In this document: piece by piece, positions 17,005 to 25,415 of the stretch
Numbering within the stretch: the stretch's first letter is position 1
How the letters are laid out: every line of letters begins with the position of its first letter
Assembly: GCA_903828455.1 (NCBI GenBank)
Contig: CAIKMJ010000052.1
Location: forward strand, 1 to 64,000
Reading direction: 5' to 3'
DNA: 64,000 bases
From: an uncultured Acidobacteriia bacterium
GTDB taxonomy: Bacteria; Acidobacteriota; Terriglobia; Bryobacterales; Bryobacteraceae
Made by a program: the position numbers and the translations under genes
The notes under the pieces: model-generated
What the model saw: only the letters and a program-made list of their open reading frames with translations
The model's database searches: none
What the model was told of the DNA's origin: nothing

Positions 17005-18009
17005 ATGAAGGCAATTCGAATCACTCAGCATGGCGGGCCGGAAGTTCTGACGCTTGCCGAGACGGCGGTTCCCGAGCCGGGCGCGGGGCAGGCGCTGATC
17101 CGCGTTCACGCCGCCGGGGTGAATTACGTGGATACGTACTTCCGCTCCGGCCTTTACAAAGCGCCGCTGCCGTTCACGCCGGGCAATGAAGCGGCGGGCG
17201 TGGTGGAGGCGGTGGGCGAGGGTGTGAGCGGGGTGAAGCCGGGCGATCGCGTGGCCTGGATTGCGACGTTCGGCGCGTATGCGGAGTATGCGTGCGTGGC
17301 GGCCGGGCAACTGGTGCCGGTGCCGGAGGGAACCGATTTCACGATTGCGGCGGCCGCGATGCTGCAGGGGATGACGGCCCACTATCTGACGCATTCCACG
17401 TTTCCGCTGAAGCCGGGCGATACGTGTCTGGTGCAGGCGGCGGCGGGGGGCGCGGGGCGGCTCATTGTGCAGATGGCGAAGATGCTGGGCGCGACGGTTT
17501 ACGGGACGGTGGGCAACGACGAGAAGGCGCGGCTGGCGAAGGCGGCGGGAGCGGACGAGACGATCGTCTACACGCGGGACGATTTTGCGGCGGAGGTGAA
17601 GCGGCTGACGGGCGGGCGCGGCGTGGACGTGGTGTACGATTCGGTGGCGGCGACGACGTTTGCCAGGGGGCTCGATATTATTCGTCCGCGCGGGATGATG
17701 GTGTTGTTCGGGCAATCGAGCGGGCCGGTGCCGCCGTTCGATCCGAATATTCTGAATCCGAAGGGCTCGCTGTTTCTGACGCGGCCGACGCTGGCGCACT
17801 ACATTGCGACGCGGGAGGAGCTGCTGTGGCGGTCGGGCGACGTGTTCGGCTGGCTGGCTTCGGGAAAGCTGGAACTGCGGATCGAGAAGACGTATCCGCT
17901 GGCCGGCGCCGCCGAGGCGCACCGGGATCTGGAAAGCCGCCGGATGGCCGGCAAGCTGCTGCTCGCGCCGCAGGCTGGCGAATTCGGGGACGGGTTCGGG
18001 CTAAAATAA
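17005..18009 (+). CDS. qor: NADPH:quinone oxidoreductase (zeta-crystallin-like)
   Basis: 334 residues of the medium-chain dehydrogenase/reductase superfamily, zinc-free quinone-reductase branch. The start MKAIRITQHGGPEVL is typical. Other marks are GVNYVDTYFRSGLY, the nucleotide-binding stretch VQAAAGGAGRLIVQMAK with its glycine turn, and GQSSGPVPPFDPNIL. Zinc ligands of alcohol dehydrogenases are absent. It reduces quinones or enones with NADPH. The gene is closely linked to the unknown gene before it (5 nt) and to 18015 after it (5 nt). Confidence 0.85.
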   Translation: MKAIRITQHGGPEVLTLAETAVPEPGAGQALIRVHAAGVNYVDTYFRSGLYKAPLPFTPGNEAAGVVEAVGEGVSGVKPGDRVAWIATFGAYAEYACVAAGQLVPVPEGTDFTIAAAAMLQGMTAHYLTHSTFPLKPGDTCLVQAAAGGAGRLIVQMAKMLGATVYGTVGNDEKARLAKAAGADETIVYTRDDFAAEVKRLTGGRGVDVVYDSVAATTFARGLDIIRPRGMMVLFGQSSGPVPPFDPNILNPKGSLFLTRPTLAHYIATREELLWRSGDVFGWLASGKLELRIEKTYPLAGAAEAHRDLESRRMAGKLLLAPQAGEFGDGFGLK

Positions 18010-18014
18010 CTGCA

Positions 18015-18401
18015 ATGGAAAATTTTCGCGAATTCGAAGCCGGTCCCGATCCGTTCGGCCGCATGTGGCAGGCCACCTTCAAGTATCTGCAGACGGCGAT
18101 TTCCATACGCCACAGCGATTCGGTGGATGTGTGCTACATCCTCGAAAGCGGCGAGGAGCGGATGGTGAAGACCGTGGTGCTGCCGCATGCCGAGATCAAG
18201 GCGTACACCGATAAGGCGGGCCGCACGCTGAGCGACACGCTGTGTTCGCGGATTGCCGCCTGCGAGATTCGCCGCGTGATTGAAACGGCCGAAGATCTGG
18301 ACAAAGAGTATCTGGTGCTGAGTCCGAAGCAGATCGCCGAATACGATGCCGCGGTGAAGAAGTGGGAAGACGAGTGGGTCAAGGCGCACCGGGCGGCGTA
18401 A
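18015..18401 (+). CDS. conserved hypothetical protein, 128 aa
   Basis: A small soluble protein, not recognised. It starts MENFREFEAGPDPFGRMW and contains a strand-rich core (ISIRHSDSVDVCYILESG) and a C-terminal helix rich in Lys, Trp and Glu. No signal or membrane segment is seen. It starts 5 nt after qor and ends 7 nt before the epimerase gene, so it is part of one run of genes. Confidence 0.55.
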   Translation: MENFREFEAGPDPFGRMWQATFKYLQTAISIRHSDSVDVCYILESGEERMVKTVVLPHAEIKAYTDKAGRTLSDTLCSRIAACEIRRVIETAEDLDKEYLVLSPKQIAEYDAAVKKWEDEWVKAHRAA

Positions 18402-18408
18402 GGGCATT

Positions 18409-19524
18409 ATGACCCGGCGCGAGAGCCTGATGCTGTCCGGCGCTGCGCTGGCGGCGCGCGCTCTCACGCGGGGCGAGCTGCGGGCGGCGGAGACGGCGGC
18501 GAGCGGGATCGATCCGCAGATCATCCGCCTCAACCTGAAGCACACGTGGACGACGGTCATGTCGTCCTCCGAATACCGCGATACGATGCATCTGCGCTTG
18601 CGGCGCGACGGCATTACGGGCATTGGCGAAGGCGCGCCGATTGTGCGGTACGAGGAGACGGCGGAATCGGCGAAGAAGACGGTGGAAGGGCTGCGGGAGT
18701 ATCTGGCGGCGGCGGATCCGGCGCAGTTTTCGAAGATCCTCAAAGAAGTATTTGCGCGGGTGCCGGGCCAGTACGCGGCGAAGTCGGCGATCGACATTGC
18801 GCTGATGGACTGGAACGCGCAGAGGCTGGGCGTGCCGCTCTACCGGTACTTCGGGCTCGATGCGAAGGATGCGCCGGTGACGACGTTTTCGATCGGGATC
18901 GACGATCCGGGTACGACGCGCGCCAAGGTGGAAGAGGCGGCGCAGTATCCGGTGCTGAAGATCAAAGTGGGGCTCGATACGGACGAGGCGACGCTGGCGG
19001 CCGTGCGCGCGGTGACGAACAAGCCGCTGCGCGTGGATGCCAACGAAGGGTGGAAGACGAAGGAAGAGGCGGTCCGCAAGATCAACTGGCTGGAGACGCA
19101 GGGGGTGGAGTTTATTGAGCAGCCGCTGCCGGCGCACATGATCGAGGAGAACCGCTGGGTGCGCGCGCGGGTGCACATGCCGATTATTTGCGACGAAGGC
19201 TGTCTGCATGCCGAGGATATTCCGAAGGTGAAGGATGCGTTCGACGGCATCAACGTGAAGCTGGATAAGGCCGGCGGCGTGATGGAGGCGTGGCGGATGA
19301 TCCAGATTGCGAAGAGCTTCGGGATGAAGACGATGCTGGGGTGCATGGTGTCGAGCTCCTGCACGGTGACGGCGGCGGCGCACCTTTCGCCGCTGGTGGA
19401 TTATGCGGATCTGGACGGGAACCTGCTGATCGCCAACGATCCGTATCGCGGCGTGACGGTGAAAGAGGGCAAGCTGATTTTGCCGGCGCGGCCCGGGCTG
19501 GGGCTGGAAATGGTGAAGGGGTAA
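18409..19524 (+). CDS. dipeptide epimerase-like enolase-superfamily enzyme, Tat-exported
   Basis: 371 residues. The N-terminus MTRRESLMLSGAALAARAL has a Tat-like twin arginine followed by a hydrophobic run. The mature domain is a muconate-lactonizing/dipeptide-epimerase type barrel. The lysine motif is LKIKVGLD. Metal ligands are Asp in LRVDANEGW, Glu in FIEQPLP and Asp in IICDEGC. The second lysine is in INVKLDKAGG, and the C-terminal barrel motif is MLGCMVSSS. This set fits L-Ala-D/L-Glu-type epimerases that recycle murein peptides or act on other dipeptides; the exact substrate is not readable. Export suggests a periplasmic role. Confidence 0.8.
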   Translation: MTRRESLMLSGAALAARALTRGELRAAETAASGIDPQIIRLNLKHTWTTVMSSSEYRDTMHLRLRRDGITGIGEGAPIVRYEETAESAKKTVEGLREYLAAADPAQFSKILKEVFARVPGQYAAKSAIDIALMDWNAQRLGVPLYRYFGLDAKDAPVTTFSIGIDDPGTTRAKVEEAAQYPVLKIKVGLDTDEATLAAVRAVTNKPLRVDANEGWKTKEEAVRKINWLETQGVEFIEQPLPAHMIEENRWVRARVHMPIICDEGCLHAEDIPKVKDAFDGINVKLDKAGGVMEAWRMIQIAKSFGMKTMLGCMVSSSCTVTAAAHLSPLVDYADLDGNLLIANDPYRGVTVKEGKLILPARPGLGLEMVKG

Positions 19525-19528
19525 CGCG

Positions 19529-19657
19529 ATGGCGGACGGCAAAGAAGAACGCGAAGAGCGGAAGAAGCGGCTGGAGCAGGAGAAGGTGACGCGTCCGGAG
19601 GACCGGAGCGGTTACGAACAGCCGTACGACTGGGAGCCGGAGCGGCAGGAATCGTAG
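19529..19657 (+). CDS. small charged protein, 42 aa
   Basis: ATG at 19529, 4 nt after the epimerase stop; AAATGGTGAAGGGG lies upstream. The product starts MADGKEEREERKKRLEQEK, a highly charged helix, and ends with an acidic tail GYEQPYDWEPERQES. No homologue is recognised. The tight spacing and balanced charge pattern favour a real small gene translated with the epimerase. Its stop codon lies inside the first unit of a 17-nt tandem repeat. Confidence 0.45.
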   Translation: MADGKEEREERKKRLEQEKVTRPEDRSGYEQPYDWEPERQES

Positions 19658-19706
19658 CACGCACAGATTCAGAGCACGCACAGATTCAAAGCACGCAAAG
19701 ATTTAA
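19656..19706. repeat. three copies of a 17-nt tandem repeat
   Basis: Unit AGCACGCACAGATTCAA, with one or a few changes per copy, starts on the stop codon of the 42-aa gene. From 19707 to 19907 I see nothing recognisable. Confidence 0.85.
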
Positions 19707-19907
19707 ACAAGCGTGACCGGGGCTGGCCCGTCATTTTCGCAATGCCCGCGGCAGGTTCCCGAGACAGTTTCCCGAGGATCATTTGGGCGGGCGATATGGA
19801 GTCGTCGCGATCCGACAACCGGCCGGCGTCACCGAACGAAGTGATCGCATCGACCGGGCGGCGCGCTGCGATGTCGGCAGTAGCGCTGGATAGCGGACGC
19901 GAACAGG

Positions 19908-20201
19908 TCAGGGCCTGGCGGAATCAATTCCTTGTGCGACAGGCGCTGAAGCAGCGCCGAGCCCTTCGGGGCATTGTCGAACCGGCGGAACCGGTTCGGC
20001 AGCTGCCGGCGCGCCGCGAAGCAGGCCCTCAGTGCTGAGGTCTTCGTCGACATCGGGCCAATAAATGCCGTAGCCGGCGCCACTCACCTTCGAGTGAGAT
20101 CGCTGCTGGGCGGTGGCCTGAAGAAGTCGCGGATACCAAACGAACGGAACGATAATGGTTCGCCCGTCCGCGAGGTCAACGGCAAGCGTGTCCCCGGTCA
20201 C
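19908..20201 (-). pseudogene. DUF2442 protein, degraded ends
   Basis: The core VDLADGRTIIVPFVWYPRLL followed by GYGIYWPDVDEDLSTEGLL is a clear DUF2442 signature. The N-terminal side (GERLRGVHVTGDTLAV) continues upstream of the GTG at 20201 without an obvious start, and a 22-nt duplication (20211-20254) lies where the start should be. The C-terminal tail after RGAPAA does not look like the family. It follows a broken DUF4160 gene on the same strand. Such pairs are common on bacterial chromosomes and sometimes proposed to be toxin-antitoxin-like. It might still be translated from GTG 20201. Confidence 0.6.
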
Positions 20202-20266
20202 GTGGACGCCGCGCAGGCGCTCGCCCGCGTTACGACACGCGCTCGCCCGCGTTAAGAGGGGAAGTA

Positions 20267-20317
20267 TTCATGCCATTTCTCCATTCATGCCATTTTTCCA
20301 TTCATGCCATTTTTTCA
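20267..20317. repeat. 17-nt tandem triplication inside DUF4160 remnant
   Basis: TTCATGCCATTTCTCCA and two near-identical copies, within the 3' end of the DUF4160 coding sequence. Confidence 0.9.
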
Positions 20318-20434
20318 GCAGAAAAGCGTTGTTGTTCACGCTCAGCCGCTGCACGTGGCGCAATTCCGCCGGTGCGAATCCGAGGTTCCTCGCCGGTAAG
20401 ACCGGGTTCAGCCGGAATTTGGCAGACTGAGCGT

Positions 20435-20473
20435 CCCGGTCGACATGCCCGGTCGACATGCCCGGTCGACATG
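20435..20473. repeat. 13-nt perfect tandem triplication inside DUF4160 remnant
   Basis: CCCGGTCGACATG occurs three times without a mismatch, shifting the reading frame of the DUF4160 gene by 26 nt. Confidence 0.95.
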
Positions 20474-20665
20474 AATGTGCGGCGGTTCGTTCGGTTCGTG
20501 GCTATAAAAATACCTGCGACACGGCCCCACCGTCAGGATGGTTGGCGCGGTTTCAGGATCTCAATTTTCAGCACGGGAGGCACGATCGGGAAGTTCAACG
20601 CTGCTTTGAATCAGCGGAAGCGCCTATCGGATTGCTGTTTGTTCCCGCTACACTGGAACTGTACG

Positions 20666-21490
20666 ATGAAATCCGCCTTCCGCCTTGTTGCCGGTTTGCT
20701 GTGTCTGGTTGCGCCGGGCCTTCTGATGCCGGGGCGGGCGGCCGACTGGAAGTCGCTTAAACCGCAGGGCTACGTCAGCGATTTCGCCGGGGTGATGGAC
20801 GCGCAGAGCCGCGCCGCGATTGAAGAATACGCGGGGCGCGTTCAGCAGGCGACCGGCGCGGAGCTGGCTTTCGTCACGGTGCAGTCGCTTGACGGCGAGC
20901 CGATTGAAGACGTGGCCAACGATATTTTCCGCGCGTTCGGGGTCGGCAAAAAGGGCGAGAACAATGGCGCGATGGTGCTGCTCGCGGTGGCCGATAAGCG
21001 TTCGCGGCTGGAGGTGGGGCCGGGGCTCGGGGGCGCGATTCCCGATGGCATGGCGGGGCTGCTGCTCGATGAGATGCGGCCGGCGCTGCGGCAGCAGCAG
21101 TACGGGGCGGCGATGGCGGCGGCGGCGGTGCGGCTCGGCGCGGCGATTGCGCAATCGAAGGGCGTGACGATTCCACCTCCGGCTGGGCGCGTGCCGGTGC
21201 GGCGCACGACGCAGGATTCGATTCCGTGGCCGCTGATTCTGGCGGGCATTTTCTTCGTGATGATGTTGCTGCGGCGCGGCGGCGGTGGCTATGGCGGCTA
21301 CGGCGGCGGTGGCGGTGGCGGCTTCTGGACCGGCATGCTGCTGGGAAGCATTCTGAATTCCGGGCGCGGCGGCTATGGCGGGCGCGGCGGCGGGGGCTTT
21401 GGCGGGTATGATTCCGGCGGCGGTGGCGGCGGGTTCGGCGGCTTCGGCGGCGGAGATTCCGGTGGGGGAGGCGCTTCGAGCGGCTGGTAA
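20666..21490 (+). CDS. TPM-domain membrane protein with glycine-rich tail
   Basis: 274 residues. A signal peptide (MKSAFRLVAGLLCLVAPGLL) is followed by the TPM domain: YVSDFAGVMDAQSRAAIEEYA, then GAELAFVTVQSLDGEPIEDVA, then AFGVGKKGENNGAMVLLAV. A membrane helix lies near 195 (WPLILAGIFFVMMLL), and then a low-complexity Gly/Ser/Tyr tail ends in GGGGASSGW. TPM proteins often sit beside LemA proteins, as here (22278), and are thought to act in envelope or protein-quality functions; phosphatase activity is reported for some members. The nucleotidyltransferase starts 2 nt after the stop. Confidence 0.85.
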   Translation: MKSAFRLVAGLLCLVAPGLLMPGRAADWKSLKPQGYVSDFAGVMDAQSRAAIEEYAGRVQQATGAELAFVTVQSLDGEPIEDVANDIFRAFGVGKKGENNGAMVLLAVADKRSRLEVGPGLGGAIPDGMAGLLLDEMRPALRQQQYGAAMAAAAVRLGAAIAQSKGVTIPPPAGRVPVRRTTQDSIPWPLILAGIFFVMMLLRRGGGGYGGYGGGGGGGFWTGMLLGSILNSGRGGYGGRGGGGFGGYDSGGGGGGFGGFGGGDSGGGGASSGW

Positions 21491-21492
21491 TT

Positions 21493-22230
21493 ATGGCAGA
21501 CATTCTGGAGCAACTGGCGGAGAAGCTGAAACAGGCGCTGGGCGCGGAGCTGGTGTCGGTGATTCTGTACGGATCGGCGGCATCGGGCGACCGGCAGGAG
21601 AAGTTTTCCGACTACAACGTGCTGTGCGTGCTGAACCGGCTGACGCCGCGCGAACTGGCGGCCACCGAAACGGTCTTCCGCTGGTGGAACGCGCAGGGCA
21701 ATCCGGCGCCGCTGCTGCTGACGGCGCAGGAAGTGGCGAGCTCGACCGATTGTTTTGCGATTGAGTTCCACGACATCAAAGAGAGCCACCGGCTTCTGTA
21801 TGGCGCGGATGTGGTGAGCGCGCTGACGGTGGAAAACACGTACTACCGGGCGCAGGTGGAGCGCGAGCTGCGCGCCAAGCTGCTGCGGGTGAGGCAGAAG
21901 GCATCGGCCATTCTTTCCGACAACGCCGCGCTGCGGCAGCTGCTGGCCGATTCGGTTTCAACCTTCTGCGTGCTGTTCCGCCATGCGCTGATCCTGCACG
22001 GCGAGAAGGCGCCGGTGAAGAAGCGCGAGATTATTGCGCGGGCAAAAGAGCGGTTCGGGCTGGATGCGGCGCCGTTCCTTTCGCTGCTCGATCTGCGCGA
22101 GCAGAAGGTGAAGGCGAAGGAGATGGAACCGGGAGCGGTGCTGGCTGCGTATCTGACAGAGATTGGTAAAGTCATCGATGCCGTCGATGCGCTGGAGAAG
22201 ACGGATGCGCGCGAGGGTGTTCGGAACTGA
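21493..22230 (+). CDS. nucleotidyltransferase-domain protein
   Basis: 245 residues. The N-terminus has the minimal nucleotidyltransferase motif: SVILYGSAASGDRQEKFSDYN, with G-S and the first acidic pair degraded to D-Y-N, so catalysis is uncertain. The C-terminal half is helical, HEPN-like. It is set between TPM (2-nt gap) and LemA, and is probably cotranscribed with both. The last codons and the TGA lie inside a 16-nt repeat, so the present C-terminus (EGVRN) was probably shaped by the duplication. Confidence 0.65.
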   Translation: MADILEQLAEKLKQALGAELVSVILYGSAASGDRQEKFSDYNVLCVLNRLTPRELAATETVFRWWNAQGNPAPLLLTAQEVASSTDCFAIEFHDIKESHRLLYGADVVSALTVENTYYRAQVERELRAKLLRVRQKASAILSDNAALRQLLADSVSTFCVLFRHALILHGEKAPVKKREIIARAKERFGLDAAPFLSLLDLREQKVKAKEMEPGAVLAAYLTEIGKVIDAVDALEKTDAREGVRN

Positions 22231-22262
22231 TGGTGCTCGGAACTGATGGTGTTCGGAACTGA
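22216..22262. repeat. three copies of a 16-nt tandem repeat
   Basis: Unit GGTGTTCGGAACTGAT overlaps the stop codon of the nucleotidyltransferase gene and runs to just before the ribosome site of lemA. Confidence 0.9.
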
Positions 22263-22277
22263 AAAGGAGATGTCGCG

Positions 22278-22844
22278 ATGAAAGCCGGAATGATTGCGTT
22301 GGTTGTGGTTGTGCTTGCCCTGGTGATGGGCGGGTGTCAGTTCGTGAGCGTGCGCAATAATCTCGCCATCGAGAAGGAAGACATCAAGGGCAAGTGGAGC
22401 CAGGTGGATGCCGATCTGCAGCGCCGGTCCGATCTGATTCCCAACATTGTGGAGACGGTGAAGGGCTACGCGAAGGAAGAGACGACGATCTTCACCAACA
22501 TCGCCAATGCGCGGGCCGCGATGGGCGGGGCGAAGTCGCCGCAGGAGAAGATTGAGGCCAACAGCCAGCTCACGAGCGCGCTGAGCCGTCTGATGGTGGT
22601 GGTGGAGAATTATCCCAACCTGAAGGCGAACGAAAATTTCCGGCAGCTGCAGTTCGAGCTGGAGGGTACGGAGAACCGCATCCTGCAGTCGCGCCGCCGG
22701 TATAACGAATCGGTGCAGAAGTACAACACGGATATTTCACTGTTTCCGGCGAACATTGTGGCTTCGATGTCGGGCTTCCAGCGGGAAGACGCCTACTTCA
22801 AGACGGAACCGGACGCGCGGAATGCGCCGAAGGTTCAGTTCTAG
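22278..22844 (+). CDS. lemA: LemA family protein
   Basis: 188 residues. It starts with a lipoprotein-like or anchored N-terminus (VVVLALVMGGCQFVSV; the Cys in GGC could be a lipobox). The helical LemA core follows: NNLAIEKEDIKGKWSQVD, then RRSDLIPNIVETVKGYA, then ESVQKYNTDISLFPANIVA. LemA proteins are membrane-attached helical bundles found next to TPM proteins. The ATG is preceded by AAAAGGAGATGTCGCG, a strong ribosome site. Function is not established. Confidence 0.9.
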   Translation: MKAGMIALVVVVLALVMGGCQFVSVRNNLAIEKEDIKGKWSQVDADLQRRSDLIPNIVETVKGYAKEETTIFTNIANARAAMGGAKSPQEKIEANSQLTSALSRLMVVVENYPNLKANENFRQLQFELEGTENRILQSRRRYNESVQKYNTDISLFPANIVASMSGFQREDAYFKTEPDARNAPKVQF

Positions 22845-22889
22845 AGCGCCCTTTTCGAGAACGCCCTTTTTCGAGAGCGCCCTTTTTCG
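22843..22889. repeat. three copies of a 15/16-nt tandem repeat
   Basis: Unit AGAGCGCCCTTTTTCG starts on the TAG of lemA and nearly reaches the end of the convergent recX gene. Confidence 0.85.
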
Positions 22890-22900
22890 AGCGTTGGGTT

Positions 22901-23467
22901 TCAGAGCGGGCCGTCCTCTTCCACATCCTCTTCCGGCGTGTCGTTCACCAGTTCGGGGCGGGCGGCTTTGCGCTTCAGCGCGGTGAGGATTGCGCCGGAG
23001 GTGAATCCGGCGCGGCGCAGGCGGCGATAGGCGGAAGCCAGTTTTCGTTCATCCTCAATCGGCCCGGCGCCTACCAGAGAAGACATGCGGCGTTCGATAT
23101 AAGCGTCGATGAGTTCGCTTTCCGGACGGCCTTCGAGCGCGTGGGCCACGGCCTGATTGGCGAGGCTGCCGGAGATGCGGCGGGCGCGCAGGTCGGTGAG
23201 CAGGCGCATGCGGCCGAAGCCGTCGTTTTCGACCCGGGCGGTGGCGAAGGATTCGGCGTAGCGTTTGTCGTCGAGATAGCCGATTTCCTGCAGGCGTTCG
23301 ATAGCGGCGTCGATGTCGGGAAGGTGAGCCGCCTTGGCGCGAAGTTTGGCGCGGAGGTCGCCGGTCGAGTAACCGCGGATGCCGAGCAGTTGCACGGCGT
23401 ATTCGAAGAGGGGATGGGCGTCCAGCTTGCGCGGGGCCGCTTTGCGGGGCTTTTTTGCGGGAGGCAC
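22901..23467 (-). CDS. recX: RecX-like regulator of RecA
   Basis: About 188 residues. Three helical RecX repeats are visible: FEYAVQLLGIRGYSTGDLRA, then RLQEIGYLDDKRYAESFA, then RRLRRAGFTSGAILTALKR. An N-terminal basic stretch (PPAKKPRKAAPRKLD) and an acidic tail (DTPEEDVEEDGPL) flank them. RecX binds RecA filaments and limits recombination. recA is not in the window. GTG at 23467 is the best-fitting start; a longer version starting at 23524 adds 19 residues without family similarity. Convergent with lemA. Confidence 0.8.
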   Translation of the reverse strand: MPPAKKPRKAAPRKLDAHPLFEYAVQLLGIRGYSTGDLRAKLRAKAAHLPDIDAAIERLQEIGYLDDKRYAESFATARVENDGFGRMRLLTDLRARRISGSLANQAVAHALEGRPESELIDAYIERRMSSLVGAGPIEDERKLASAYRRLRRAGFTSGAILTALKRKAARPELVNDTPEEDVEEDGPL

Positions 23468-23625
23468 GGTGAAAGGAAAGTGTATCGAATGGCAGTACTT
23501 CTCTCGCCGCGGGCGCTTCTGCAAAGTCGCCGGACGAAGTATACTATGAATGACTCGGGGCTGCCTGCGATGGTCCGGCGGAGAGTTCGTCGGGCGAAGA
23601 GATCATCAAAGCGAAGGATTTTGAT

Positions 23626-23937
23626 ATGAACAAAGATGGACTGGGAAACTTTTTTCTGGGATTAGGCCTCGGTGTCGGGCTCGGGCTGCTGTTTGCGCCG
23701 AAGTCCGGCGAAGAGACGCGCGATCTTCTGCTGGATAAAGCCGGCGAAGGCAAGGACTTTCTGAAGAAGCGCGCGACGGAACTGAGCGAACAGGCCGCGG
23801 GCATTGCCGATAAGGGCCGCGAAGTGCTCAACCGTCAGCGGGACACGCTCGCCGATGCGCTCGAAGCCGGCAAGCAGGCGTATCGCGATAAGGTGGAGCC
23901 GCACAGCCACCACGCCAACGGTCAGTCGATCATTTAG
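23626..23937 (+). CDS. YtxH-like small membrane protein
   Basis: 103 residues. A membrane helix with the glycine pattern FFLGLGLGVGLGLLFAPKSG, then GEETRDLLLDKAGEGKDFLK, is the YtxH signature, followed by an amphipathic helix and a short tail. Such proteins are linked to envelope stress in other bacteria; function is unclear. It is first in a row with the DUF948-like gene and the PHP phosphatase. Confidence 0.8.
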   Translation: MNKDGLGNFFLGLGLGVGLGLLFAPKSGEETRDLLLDKAGEGKDFLKKRATELSEQAAGIADKGREVLNRQRDTLADALEAGKQAYRDKVEPHSHHANGQSII

Positions 23938-24044
23938 TGGCAGGGCCGCCGCGGGCGCCGGGTGCGTCGCGGAGGGTGCGGGCGGGAGTACAGGGGCAGG
24001 GACGGGCAGCAGGCCGGGAAACGGAACGCGAGGAAAGCACTGCG

Positions 24045-24614
24045 ATGTCGGAAGAGACTTTTCGCTGGATTGTGACGGGTGGGGTGGCCATCCAGGCGCT
24101 GTGCGTTCTGGTGTTCGCCATCGCCGTGGTGCTGCTGACTCGTGTGGTGTCGCGCCTGCAGCAGCGTGTGGCCGAAGTATCGTCGAACGTGGTGCCGGTG
24201 CTGCAGAACGCGGTGCCGGTGCTGCAGAATGCGCTGCCGGTGGTGCAGTCGGTGCGCACGATGGCCGAGGAAAATGCGCCGAAGATTGCCGCCATTGCGG
24301 ATCGGGCGGTGGAGATTTCCGCCAACGCCAAAGAGATATCGGACGTGGCGAAGGATCAGGTGCAGCGCTTCGGCGTGGTGGGCCGCGAGATTGCCGATCG
24401 CGCCGTTTCCCAGGCGGCGCGCGTGGAAAACGTTGTGGACCACACGATCGATCAGGTACAGGTTGCCGGGGAAAACGTGCGCACCGCGGTGGCGCGGCCC
24501 GTGCGCGAGGCCAGCGCGATTCTGGCGGGCGTGAAGGCGGCGGTCTCTTCGTATGCAAACGGGCGGCGAATCAACATCGAGCACGTGACGCAGGACGAAG
24601 AGATGTTTATCTGA
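24045..24614 (+). CDS. DUF948-like membrane protein
   Basis: 189 residues. One N-terminal membrane helix (GVAIQALCVLVFAIAVVLLT) is followed by a long amphipathic helical region with an imperfect 21-nt repeat (VVPVLQNAVPVLQNALPVVQ). This layout fits DUF948-type proteins, which often accompany YtxH proteins as here. ATG at 24045 is chosen because AGGAAAG lies just upstream and the membrane segment follows at once. Function is unknown. Confidence 0.65.
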   Translation: MSEETFRWIVTGGVAIQALCVLVFAIAVVLLTRVVSRLQQRVAEVSSNVVPVLQNAVPVLQNALPVVQSVRTMAEENAPKIAAIADRAVEISANAKEISDVAKDQVQRFGVVGREIADRAVSQAARVENVVDHTIDQVQVAGENVRTAVARPVREASAILAGVKAAVSSYANGRRINIEHVTQDEEMFI

Positions 24615-24642
24615 CACCGCTTCGGTTGCGGCTCGAGCTGTA

Positions 24643-25404
24643 ATGGTCGATATTCACAGCCACATTGTTTTTGGCGTCGATGACGGCGCCAAGACGCTCG
24701 AAGACTCGGTGGCGATGCTGGAACTGGCGGCCGAAAGCGGCACCACGGACATTGTGGCCACGCCGCATTCGGACCTGCGATTCCGCTTCGATCTTCCTCT
24801 GATCCGCCAGCGAATTGCCGAAATGCAGGAGCGCGTGGGCGACCGGATCCGCATCCACCAGGGCTGCGACTTTCACCTTCACTTCGACAACATTCGCTCG
24901 TGCCTTGTGGACCGGGCGCCGTATACGATCAACGGGCATCGGTACCTGATGGTGGAGTTTTCCGAACGGTCGATTCCGGGCAATATTGGCGACGTGTTTC
25001 AGGACATGTTGCAGCAGGAGATCACGCCGGTGGTGACGCATCCGGAGCGCAACGGACTGCTGATGGGGGATCCGGGGCGGCTGGTGGAATGGGTGCGGAT
25101 GGGATGCCTGATGCAGGTGACGGGACAGTCGTTTACCGGCCGCTTCGGCAAGAGCGCGGAGGCCAACTGCCGGGAGCTGATGAAGCACCGGCTGGTGCAT
25201 TTTGTGGCGAGCGACGCTCACGACACCGAGTGGCGCCCGCCGGATCTGCGTGAGCCTCGCAAACACGTGGCCGCGGAATACGGCGAGGAGATGGCCGAGC
25301 GTCTGTTCGTCACCAATCCGCGCATGACACTCACGGGTGAGTATCTGGAGTGCGAGGATCCGGAAGACGCCAGAGCGAAGAAGGCCTGGTATAAGTTCTG
25401 GTAG
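24643..25404 (+). CDS. CpsB/CapC-like PHP-domain phosphatase
   Basis: 253 residues. PHP-type metal ligands: MVDIHSHIVFGVDDGA at the start, ATPHSDLRF near 45, THPERN near 130, and SDAHD near 190. This is the layout of the manganese-dependent tyrosine phosphatases of the CpsB/YwqE type, which dephosphorylate autokinases that control polysaccharide export. No kinase or capsule gene is in the window. The 34-nt repeat array lies directly downstream. Confidence 0.8.
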   Translation: MVDIHSHIVFGVDDGAKTLEDSVAMLELAAESGTTDIVATPHSDLRFRFDLPLIRQRIAEMQERVGDRIRIHQGCDFHLHFDNIRSCLVDRAPYTINGHRYLMVEFSERSIPGNIGDVFQDMLQQEITPVVTHPERNGLLMGDPGRLVEWVRMGCLMQVTGQSFTGRFGKSAEANCRELMKHRLVHFVASDAHDTEWRPPDLREPRKHVAAEYGEEMAERLFVTNPRMTLTGEYLECEDPEDARAKKAWYKFW

Positions 25405-25415
25405 GGGGCGGACCC

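Larger units (their letters stand above)
20252..20545 (-). pseudogene. DUF4160 protein broken by two tandem triplications
   Basis: Minus-strand translation gives PTILTVGPCRRYFYS and EPNEPPHIHVDR in one frame, the conserved DUF4160 start. The same protein resumes in another frame with DRDAQSAKFRLNPV, then GFAPAELRHVQRLS and LLKKWHE. The break is exactly where a 13-nt unit is present three times (20435-20473). Removing the two extra copies (26 nt) restores the frame. A second three-copy repeat of 17 nt (20267-20317) follows KKWHE; removing its two extra copies gives KKWHEYFPS and a TAA at 20252-20254. No normal start codon remains before PTIL. The 20546-20665 stretch beyond holds nothing recognisable. 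Confidence 0.8.

Noticed and set aside
19908-20545. Functional toxin-antitoxin pair (DUF4160-DUF2442)
   Set aside because: Both frames are damaged, DUF4160 twice.
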